DNA from: Actinomycetes bacterium
GTDB taxonomy: Bacteria; Actinomycetota; Actinomycetes; Actinomycetales; Dermabacteraceae
Length of the DNA stretch: 11,859 bases
Assembly: GCA_023389045.1 (NCBI GenBank)
Contig: JAEWEZ010000052.1
Coordinates: 1 to 11,859, forward strand
Reading direction: 5' to 3'
The notes beneath the pieces were generated by a model that saw nothing but the letters and a program-made list of their open reading frames with translations, searched no databases and was not told the origin of the DNA. This document shows, piece after piece, positions 1-5,231 of the stretch (the stretch's first letter is position 1; the number at the start of each line of letters is the position of its first letter). The translations under genes and the position numbers were made by a program.

Positions 1-2
1 TG

Positions 3-464
3 AACATGGTCAACGTTCTGCATACCAGCCCTGATGTGCAGACGTTGGAGACGACTCTGTTGGGTCAGCAGGTCACGATCCGAGCTATCCCGGTCAAGTA
101 CCACTGGGACCTCGGGGACGGAAACACGATCACGACCACAAGACCCGGCAAGCCGTATCCCGCCAAGCAGATTTCCTCCACATACCGCTACGAGGGTTGG
201 TACGACGTCACGTTGACCACGACGTTTGTTGGTCAGTACTCCGTGGCGGGTGGGCCGTGGCAGGACATTCAAGGCACGATCGAGAAAACCTCTAAGCCAG
301 TGGAGATCTACTCCAAGTCCATGACCAGCCGCCTCCACAACCCCGAAAACCGGGACAAGGACGGCGGTCCGGTCGCGGATAGTAACGAGGAATGGCTCCC
401 ACCACGCACACCGGAAACCGAAGGCCCGAAAGACAAGAAAGCCAGGCACCGCACCATCCGCTGA
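3..464 (+). CDS. PKD-like domain protein, 5' end cut off by the window
   Basis: The frame is open to the window's left edge, so the protein is probably N-terminally incomplete; an in-frame ATG lies at 6, but no upstream sequence is available to judge it as a start. From the ATG there are 152 residues. The stretch HWDLGDGN (residues 33-40) followed by TYRYEGWYDVTLTT (about 59-72) matches the core of PKD/Ig-like beta-sandwich domains (W-D-x-G-D-G, then T/HxY...G.Y.VTLT). Such domains are mostly extracellular adhesion or protein-interaction modules. The C-terminal 45 residues are hydrophilic, rich in Pro, Glu, Lys and Arg, with no membrane segment or sorting signal. No signal peptide can be assessed. 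It lies upstream of three lipoprotein genes in the same direction, and a strong inverted repeat 7 nt after its stop suggests transcription ends there. The exact function is unknown; the PKD call is from motif memory. Confidence 0.72.
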   Translation, partial: NMVNVLHTSPDVQTLETTLLGQQVTIRAIPVKYHWDLGDGNTITTTRPGKPYPAKQISSTYRYEGWYDVTLTTTFVGQYSVAGGPWQDIQGTIEKTSKPVEIYSKSMTSRLHNPENRDKDGGPVADSNEEWLPPRTPETEGPKDKKARHRTIR

Positions 465-822
465 GACCCCCAGCCAGTCCCGGGGCAAACATCGCCGCTA
501 CCTACGGCATGGTGTTCTCGCCCCGGGACTGGCTCATTTATCCCGTAGTAGTCGAAGAGAAGTGCCGACACCAGCTGTCGGCCCACACGACCTACGTACT
601 CCCACGGTGACTGCTCTGTCGTGGAGCACAGTTCCGGAGATAGCCACTGCAACCCCGCGCTGTGCCCATGACAAGTCGGACACGACACTTCTTTGCCGTC
701 TCCCAGCCCCTCCGTTGTCGCCGGCTAGCCCGGAGCTCTTCCACGCCTGAGCGTTACGGCGTGCTCCCCCTATCCGAGCCGCCCGCGTCTATCCCCGGCC
801 TCCTGACCTGACTCGATCAGGG
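465..822. other. Intergenic region without a convincing gene
   Basis: I see no supported gene here. Beyond the inverted repeat at 472-534, it holds a second hairpin with a perfect 7-bp stem (GCCGACA at 564-570, TGTCGGC at 576-582, 5-nt loop). At 623-650 a short segment recurs, diverged, at 2063-2093. Short open frames in this stretch have no SD and no recognisable protein. Confidence 0.6.
472..534 (+). terminator. Perfect 15-bp inverted repeat, probable terminator hairpin
   Basis: The arms 472-486 and 520-534 are exact reverse complements (AGCCAGTCCCGGGGC and its complement) around a 33-nt loop, which itself can form a GCCG/CGGC stem. It starts 7 nt after the stop of the PKD-like gene. There is no run of T after it; actinobacterial terminators often lack one. 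The long loop is unusual for a simple terminator, so a mobile-element relic or a protein-binding palindrome remains possible. Confidence 0.5.
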
Positions 823-875
823 TTATCCACATTTTTGAGGGGCTGGTGGCGCTGCGACTTGCGTTTTCCTAGCGT
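823..875 (+). promoter_or_regulatory. DnaA-box 9-mer plus promoter of lipoprotein copy 1
   Basis: TTATCCACA (823-831) is a perfect consensus DnaA-box 9-mer. It is followed by TGGCGC (847-852), a 17-nt spacer and TAGCGT (870-875), which fits the actinobacterial -10 pattern TANNNT; the -35 match is weak. The same order and spacing recurs before copies 2 and 3. An SD-like GGAAGG (904-909) sits 7 nt before ATG 917. The promoter call is inferred from this three-way conservation. Confidence 0.5.
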
Positions 876-916
876 TCAGGGCGTAAGCGTGATGACTCGA
901 TGTGGAAGGTTCCCGG

Positions 917-1538
917 ATGAACACGTCTCCGACATAGCGCTGCCCTACTGGCAGCTGGTGCGCTCTTAGCTTTGACAGCCTGCGGCGGAGAGAACCCGGC
1001 TGCTCGCCCTAGTGCACCGAAGGAACCGACCCCGAGCGTCGCCCCTGAGCCCAGCGATGGAGGTGGGCAGAGTGGGGTTGCCGCTGATCCCACCAAGGCT
1101 GTGCCTGACATCCCTCCACCGGACCCCAAAGACTTCCCCGGCATGGACCAAAAAACCGATGAGGGCGCCGAGCAGGCGGCGCGGTATTTCCTTCATGTTA
1201 CCTATTGGGCGCATCAGACCGACGGACTTTCACAATATGACGAACTAATCCTCAAAGACTGCGACGGATGCAAGAGGGTTCGGCAAGACGTTGAGGGCAG
1301 AAGTAAAGCTAAATCATTCTGGTCCAAGACTGAGGTAAAAGTTGGCATATGTAGTTTAAAATATGCGGATCAAGATATGAGAGAATATCATTGCTACACC
1401 ACGCTGTCGCCGCACTTTGAGCCGGCTTTCCCGGGTGAACCTGCGGAAGATGTCGAACAGGAAAAGTTAGCAACGGGCGTGCAGCTCAAATGGGCAAATG
1501 GAAAATGGCTAGCTAGCGTATTTGGTATGGTGGCATGA
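917..1538 (+). pseudogene. DUF6318-like lipoprotein, copy 1, frameshifted at the signal peptide
   Basis: By comparison with copies 2 and 3 the start should be ATG 917, 7 nt after GGAAGG. That frame reads only MNTSPT and stops at TAG 935-937. One extra base in 926-929 (TCTC where copy 2 has ATC) moves the rest into the +1 frame. There the gene continues without a stop: a hydrophobic stretch, the lipobox LTAC with its Cys codon at 981, then a body with the same length as the paralogues to TGA 1536-1538. No ATG or GTG restores that frame before the lipobox; only CTG 948 or TTG 972 is available, and both would lose the basic n-region. As sequenced, no normal lipoprotein precursor can be made. The body keeps the four later cysteines and the invariant segment, so the lesion looks recent. 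A sequencing error or programmed +1 frameshift is possible but unsupported. Confidence 0.68.
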
Positions 1539-2217
1539 AGTAGCTGGTATAGCGAGGGTGTAGGGAATTTCCTTGATACCGGTGGAGTAATGCCATTGTG
1601 TTCAGTAGCTCCTTCTGCTTCAGTTCGAACGGGGTGTTCGGAGCGAGGCGAAGGGCAAAGATTGCCGTGTTGGACAATCGTGGGCATGTTCCGAGCGGCC
1701 CGGCGTGAGTGCAGGTTCTAATGGTAATGCACTTAAGCTATGCGTAGGTTCCTATATCTCGTAGCAGGTCAAAAGAGAATATTTCTCTGAGTTGTATGAC
1801 GACTGATAGAAATTTGATTGGCGGTATGATCGGAAGTCGTAAGAGGCCGCGCATTCGACTAGCTACGCACCTCATCAGATAGGGCGGCGCTTGGCTTTCA
1901 TGGCCTTTGGACCCTCCGTCTCGGGGTGTGTGGCGGGATCCGCTCTTCGTTCATGCCGGCAACGAGGCCGAGGGGCAGGTGGTGCGGCTAACTGTGGTGG
2001 TGGGGGGGGTCTCTTGCCTCGGGATCGCCTGGCTCCCCTTCAAGCGATCATCCGGGTGTAGCGGAGCACAGTTGCGGTACTCGAGGCCACTGCCGCAGCG
2101 TTCTGCGCCAGTCTCGTGATCCGCAGCTCTGGGGCCATTTGTGCCCCTGTCGCGGCTCACCCCGCCCTCGTCCTCGCCATAGACTTTTAGCCTTCCCTGA
2201 CCAGCGCGGCAGCAGAG
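1539..2217. other. Long intergenic region, AT-richer in the middle, no supported gene
   Basis: Nearly 700 bases separate lipoprotein copies 1 and 2. The part around 1720-1830 is clearly AT-richer than the genome's conserved genes and contains a small perfect hairpin AGAGAA/TTCTCT (1774-1788). The segment 2063-2093 resembles 623-650 upstream of copy 1: an exact GGAGCACAGTT and a shared CCACTGC with a 3-nt length difference. This suggests the duplicated unit extended beyond the genes. Short frames here (for example 1907-2119) lack an SD and recognisable residues. Confidence 0.55.
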
Positions 2218-2269
2218 TTATCCACATTTTTGAGGGGTGGTGGCGGTGGGGCTTAAGTTTTTCTAGCGT
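2218..2269 (+). promoter_or_regulatory. DnaA-box 9-mer plus promoter of lipoprotein copy 2
   Basis: TTATCCACA lies at 2218-2226, TGGCGG at 2241-2246, then exactly 17 nt, then TAGCGT at 2264-2269. The distance from the -10-like hexamer to the start is one base shorter than at copy 1 and equal to that at copy 3. A clean SD AGGAGG (2297-2302) sits 7 nt before ATG 2310. Confidence 0.55.
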
Positions 2270-2309
2270 TCAGGGCGTATGCGTGCTGACTCGATGAGGA
2301 GGCTTCCGG

Positions 2310-2930
2310 ATGAACGCGATCCGACGTAGCGCTGCCGTGCTGGCAGCCGGTGTACTGCTAGCCCTCGCCGCCTGCGGTGGCGACAGTCCGGCTGCTCGCC
2401 CTGGTGCGCCGGAGGAGCCAACCCCGAGCATCGCCTCTGAGCCCAGTGACGAAAGCGGACAGAGCGACGGTGGGGGTGAGCCAACCAAGGCTGTGCCTGA
2501 CATCCCTCCACCGGACCCTAAAGACTTCCCCGGAATGGACCAAAAAACCGACGAAGGAGCGGAGCAGGCCGCACGGTACTTCTTCCACGTCCTGTATTGG
2601 GCACATCAGACAGATGGACTAGATGAATTCGATGCACTGGTCCTCAAAGATTGCAAAGGATGCAAAAAGGCTCGAAAAATAATCAAAAGTAGGGCGGACG
2701 CCAAGTCCTTTTGGTCTGAAACTGAAGTCCGGGTTGGATTGTGTGGCTTGAAGTATTCGGATGAAGACACAAGAGAATATCACTGCTATACGACCCTATC
2801 TGCACATTATGAGCCGGCGTATCCTAGTGAGCCCGCAGAAGATGTAAAAGAAGCAAAAATAGTGACAGGCGTCCAGCTGAAATGGAAAAATGACCGATGG
2901 TTGGCCCGCGCGTTCGGTGCGGCAGCATGA
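2310..2930 (+). CDS. DUF6318-like lipoprotein, copy 2 (intact)
   Basis: This 206-residue protein has a classic lipoprotein signal: two Arg at 5-6, a hydrophobic stretch to about 20, and lipobox LAAC with lipidated Cys22. It should therefore sit on the outer face of the cytoplasmic membrane. Residues 23-62 are a flexible linker rich in Pro, Ser, Glu and Gly. Residues 63-100 carry a Pro/Asp-rich motif (DIPPPDP...), then TDEGAEQAARYF and YWAHQTDG. A C-terminal domain follows with four cysteines (C115, C118, C145, C159), spaced so that disulfides are possible. The layout matches what I recall of DUF6318 actinobacterial lipoproteins, which have no known function. Start ATG 2310 is set by AGGAGG 7 nt upstream and by alignment with copy 3. 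The second half uses AT-rich codons (AAA, ATA, AGA, GTA) far more than the downstream housekeeping genes. It appears to be transcribed alone: own promoter before it, terminator after it. Confidence 0.85.
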   Translation: MNAIRRSAAVLAAGVLLALAACGGDSPAARPGAPEEPTPSIASEPSDESGQSDGGGEPTKAVPDIPPPDPKDFPGMDQKTDEGAEQAARYFFHVLYWAHQTDGLDEFDALVLKDCKGCKKARKIIKSRADAKSFWSETEVRVGLCGLKYSDEDTREYHCYTTLSAHYEPAYPSEPAEDVKEAKIVTGVQLKWKNDRWLARAFGAAA

Positions 2931-2973
2931 TGTCCCCGAAGTCTTTGCGTTCCTGATTGGTGGGGCTTATTCC

Positions 2974-2996
2974 AGGCCTGGTGTACCCAGGCTTTT
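2974..2996 (+). terminator. Rho-independent terminator after lipoprotein copy 2
   Basis: The stem GCCTGG (2976-2981) / CCAGGC (2987-2992) has a 5-nt loop TGTAC and is followed at once by TTTT (2993-2996). A G-T and an A-T pair can extend the stem. It lies 43 nt after the copy 2 stop, so copy 3 is probably an independent transcription unit. Confidence 0.75.
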
Positions 2997-3027
2997 CCGC
3001 AGTCCCTTGGCCAGCGCAGACACAAGG

Positions 3028-3080
3028 TTATCCACATTTGTGGTGAGGCGGTGGCGGTAAGACTTGCATTTTCCTAGCGT
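3028..3080 (+). promoter_or_regulatory. DnaA-box 9-mer plus promoter of lipoprotein copy 3
   Basis: TTATCCACA (3028-3036), TGGCGG (3052-3057), 17 nt, TAGCGT (3075-3080). The box ends 84 nt before ATG 3121, against 83 and 85 nt at copies 2 and 1. The SD GGAGG (3109-3113) is 7 nt before the start. Confidence 0.55.
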
Positions 3081-3120
3081 GCAGATCGTGCCTGCACTGA
3101 CTCGATGTGGAGGTTCCCGG

Positions 3121-3741
3121 ATGGGTTTGGTTCGCCGTAGTGCTGCCATCGTGGCGTCGAGCGTGCTGTTGATGTTGGCTGCCTGTGGCGGGGAGAACCC
3201 AGCTGCGCGCCCTAGTTCGTCTGAGGAGCCAACCCTGAGCGTCGCCTCTGAACCCAGTGACGGGGGCGGGAAGGGTGACAGTGGCGGTGAGCCCACTGAG
3301 ACCGTGCCCGACATCCCTCCACCGGACCCCAAAGACTTCCCGGGCATGGACCAAAAGACTGACGAGGGCGCCGAGCAGGCTGCGCGGTACTTCTTCCATG
3401 TCCTGTATTGGGCGCATCAGACTGACGGAGTTGCTGAATATGACCAGTTGGTTTTCAGGGGCTGCAAAGGTTGCAAGAGAGCTCGAGCGGTAATAACGGC
3501 CAGAACTGAAGCCAAATCCTTCTGGTCTAAGACTGAAGTGAAGGTTGACTCCTGCGACCTGAAATATTCTGATGAAGACACAAGAGAATATCATTGCAGG
3601 ATGGCATTCTCTGCACATTTTGAGCCGGCATACCCAGGTGAGCCTGCTGAAGAGGTTGACCAAACAGTGATTGCGACAGGGGCTCACCTTAAATGGAGGA
3701 ATGGAAAATGGATGGCTCTTGGGTTCGCGATCGCAGCTTAA
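3121..3741 (+). CDS. DUF6318-like lipoprotein, copy 3 (intact)
   Basis: This 206-residue protein aligns without gaps to copy 2. It has an Arg-Arg n-region (residues 5-6), hydrophobic core, lipobox LAAC and lipid-acceptor Cys22, so it is predicted to be anchored outside the membrane. Residues 61-100 differ from copy 2 at one position only by my hand count; residues 101-206 are about 61% identical. Cys115, 118, 145 and 159 are all kept. An in-frame ATG at 3064 would add 19 residues, but it lies upstream of the -10-like element and has no SD. ATG 3121 has GGAGG 7 nt upstream and matches the other copies. No clear terminator follows. Function is unknown; the DUF6318 label is from memory of the CxxC and TDEGAEQAARYF-like pattern. 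Confidence 0.85.
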   Translation: MGLVRRSAAIVASSVLLMLAACGGENPAARPSSSEEPTLSVASEPSDGGGKGDSGGEPTETVPDIPPPDPKDFPGMDQKTDEGAEQAARYFFHVLYWAHQTDGVAEYDQLVFRGCKGCKRARAVITARTEAKSFWSKTEVKVDSCDLKYSDEDTREYHCRMAFSAHFEPAYPGEPAEEVDQTVIATGAHLKWRNGKWMALGFAIAA

Positions 3742-4176
3742 GGTTCGTGACCATGGATGTTGTGGCGTGACGGCTTGAATAGTTCAGATACCTTTTGTGC
3801 GGCGCGTAACTTCGAGCGATTCTGCAAAACCTAGGAAGGATAGAATCGGAGGAACTGATGCTGTTCGCGTTCAGGTGAAGAAATGTCCCCGTCAGTCTGA
3901 CTCTCGCAGACGTTTCGGTGGAAGCGGCGAATCCAAGTGCTAGGAGCTTTGCGCGTCTCGCGGTCTTCGACCGGGTTTGATGTCGAGGCGGCGCTTTGAG
4001 GGTGCTGAGACTCCGGACTTATCCGCCATGTCCCGGCGGCATGCGTCCCGAACCCGACTCCATGCGCCCCAGAACCCGGCCGGCATCACGTGTCGAAGAA
4101 CTGTCTTCATGTGCTCGACGTTTCGGGGCTCGGGCCGGCGCCAGGAACTCGCGCCATCGCAGCGGGGGAGCTGCAC
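3742..4176. other. Intergenic region between lipoprotein copy 3 and the rpmB terminator
   Basis: I see no supported gene or RNA. There is an SD-like GGAGGA before a six-codon frame near 3858, too short to credit, and a small GAAGA/TCTTC hairpin near 4095-4108. G+C rises toward 4176, consistent with the border between the accessory stretch and the conserved chromosome. Confidence 0.5.
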
Positions 4177-4215
4177 AAAACGCCGCGGGCCCCGTCAAAG
4201 ACGAGGCCCGCGGCG
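4177..4215 (-). terminator. Strong rho-independent terminator of rpmB
   Basis: Arms 4205-4215 and 4181-4191 form a perfect 11-bp G+C stem (CGCCGCGGGCC) with a 13-nt loop. On the - strand it is followed by TTTT (complement of AAAA 4177-4180). It begins 24 nt after the rpmB stop. Confidence 0.88.
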
Positions 4216-4239
4216 AATGTGCTGTGTCGGCGTGAGGTC

Positions 4240-4434
4240 TCAGGCGCTGAGCTTCTCGACCTTGCCGGACTTCAGGCACGAGGTGCACACGTTCAGGCGC
4301 TTAGCAGTGCCCTTGATAACGGTACGAACAGACTGGATATTCGGGTTCCAGCGGCGCGAGGTGCGGCGATGCGAGTGGGACACATTCTTGCCGAAGCTCG
4401 GGGCCTTGGAGCAGAGATCGCACGTAGAAGCCAC
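4240..4434 (-). CDS. rpmB: 50S ribosomal protein bL28 (zinc-ribbon form)
   Basis: This 64-residue protein is a large-subunit ribosomal protein of normal bL28 size. It contains the family's hallmark stretch GKNVSHSHRRTSRRWNPNIQ (residues 15-34), followed by basic segments for rRNA contact. CDLC (5-8) and CTSC (50-53) give the four zinc ligands of the C+ form. In many actinobacteria this form has a zinc-free paralogue under Zur control. The start is GTG at 4434, with AGGAGA 5 nt upstream. The gene stands alone on the - strand, facing away from recG, with its own promoter and a terminator close to its stop. This fits a monocistronic, highly expressed gene. Confidence 0.96.
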   Translation of the reverse strand: MASTCDLCSKAPSFGKNVSHSHRRTSRRWNPNIQSVRTVIKGTAKRLNVCTSCLKSGKVEKLSA

Positions 4435-4570
4435 GGTTGTCTCCTGATGAATCGGATTCGTTGCGGGTGCCCCAGCCTTCGCCTGGGAGGGACGTCCATC
4501 GCGCATCGACATGGGTCGCGCGCCATGGTCTTGAGTTCCGGCCGGGTTCGACAACCCGCGGTCAGGGCAA
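4435..4570 (-). promoter_or_regulatory. Probable rpmB 5' leader with hairpins
   Basis: If transcription starts about 7 nt after the -10 at 4578-4583, the leader is about 136 nt. It contains a 6-bp stem CGGGTT/AACCCG with a 4-nt loop (4543-4558) and a 5-bp stem CCCAG/CTGGG (4471-4487). The SD sits at its end. A leader this long and structured could host regulation, but no known motif is recognised. Confidence 0.35.
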
Positions 4571-4577
4571 CCCTGCA

Positions 4578-4606
4578 AGTGTAGCGCGCCTGCATGCAGC
4601 GGTGAA
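4578..4606 (-). promoter_or_regulatory. rpmB promoter
   Basis: On the - strand, TTCACC (4601-4606) and TACACT (4578-4583) are separated by 17 nt. TACACT fits TANNNT well and TTCACC shares four positions with TTGACA. It is the best promoter candidate upstream of rpmB. Confidence 0.55.
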
Positions 4607-4808
4607 GAGCAGCAGCAGCGGCGCCCTGTGCAATCGCCCACAAGTAGCCGGCATGCAAGCACGCACGCCCAGCAGGGAGACCGAACCACCGTGCGGGCAG
4701 GTGTGCGATGTGTGCGTATCGGACGGCACGCGACGTTGACCGCCGCGTGTTTGCTGGGCCAGCACGCTGCTGACGTGCCTTTCCTTGGGTATCACGCGCC
4801 CGACCAAC

Positions 4809-4909
4809 GTTCCTGCGGGAACGTCTGTGTCGCTCTAGCGGTGAGGGGACGACGCCGGCACGACTCCACAAGCATTCCCGCGGGAACCCCGCGGGAACGT
4901 CGCGGGAAG
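4809..4909. repeat. GCGGGAA repeat cluster, three copies in 11-bp phase plus palindromes
   Basis: GCGGGAAC occurs at 4815-4822, 4880-4887 and 4891-4898, with GCGGGAAG at 4902-4909. The last three start exactly 11 bp apart, so they lie on one face of the helix. Two copies are half of palindromes: GTTCCTGCGGGAAC (4809-4822, imperfect centre) and TTCCCGCGGGAA (4875-4886, perfect). This looks like a cooperative protein-binding site; the protein is unknown. Confidence 0.6.
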
Positions 4910-5071
4910 TCGCCTCGACGCGGCCGTGCTGCAGTGTTTCACCGCGACCTGGCATTCGCTCACTGCACCGCCGGCGAGTTGCGTTCGCCCAGCACCACCG
5001 TCCCGGGTGGAAAGATAGAAGCTGCGGAGCACCGTCGTGCGTCACCATCGCGCGTGATCACCATCCCTACT

Positions 5072-5217
5072 GACCACTACACAGCACCACCACCCGCACC
5101 GCCAGACAGCAAGGCACAGAGCGCGACCACCTGCTCCGCCACCCAACCCAACCACCCGCACCGCCACCTAGCACAACCACCCAACACACCCACGCAACAC
5201 GACCGCCAGCACCACGC
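5072..5217 (+). promoter_or_regulatory. C/A-rich, T-poor leader of recG
   Basis: In 5141-5220, 70 of 80 bases are C or A, with 9 G and 1 T by hand count. A 16-nt sequence ACCACCCGCACCGCCA is repeated exactly at 5089-5104 and 5151-5166. As RNA this would be largely unpaired and C-rich, the composition Rho prefers for loading. It ends at the recG SD. A regulatory role is inference. Confidence 0.4.
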
Positions 5218-5231
5218 CGAGGAAGTGAACG

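Larger units (their letters stand above)
823..3741 (+). repeat. Tandem array of three regulatory-cassette-plus-lipoprotein units
   Basis: Units begin at 823, 2218 and 3028 with the DnaA-box 9-mer and run through promoter, SD and gene. Similarity extends over the non-coding cassette and is highest, at the DNA level too, in the segment coding for residues 61-100. It drops in the 3' third. The gap between units 1 and 2 is nearly 700 nt, but between units 2 and 3 under 100 nt from stop to box, so the duplications were probably separate events. Confidence 0.8.
4607..5231. other. Long intergenic region between divergent rpmB and recG
   Basis: There is no gene I can support. A frame open from 4628 to 5242 gives a low-complexity His/Pro/Arg-rich product without a usual SD and runs into recG. 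The region holds the GCGGGAA repeat cluster (4809-4909) and the C/A-rich stretch before recG. No clear sigma-70-type promoter for recG was found by eye. Confidence 0.55.

Noticed and set aside
823..3036. An origin of replication or plasmid origin based on the DnaA-boxes
   Set aside because: There is only one box per 800-1400 bases, with no clustered boxes, AT-rich unwinding element, dnaA or dnaN nearby. The position before each gene fits regulation or duplication better.
3977..4447. A 156-codon open frame on the + strand
   Set aside because: It runs antisense through the rpmB terminator and gene. The Arg-rich product has no recognisable family.
4541..4560. A tRNA T-arm-like sequence (GGGTTCGACAACCC)
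   Set aside because: The stem and loop do not have 5-bp/7-nt T-arm geometry and no acceptor, D or anticodon arms surround it. It is a plain hairpin in the rpmB leader.
4815..4909. A CRISPR array
   Set aside because: The repeats are only 8 bp, with 3-bp gaps, and no spacers or cas genes are present.
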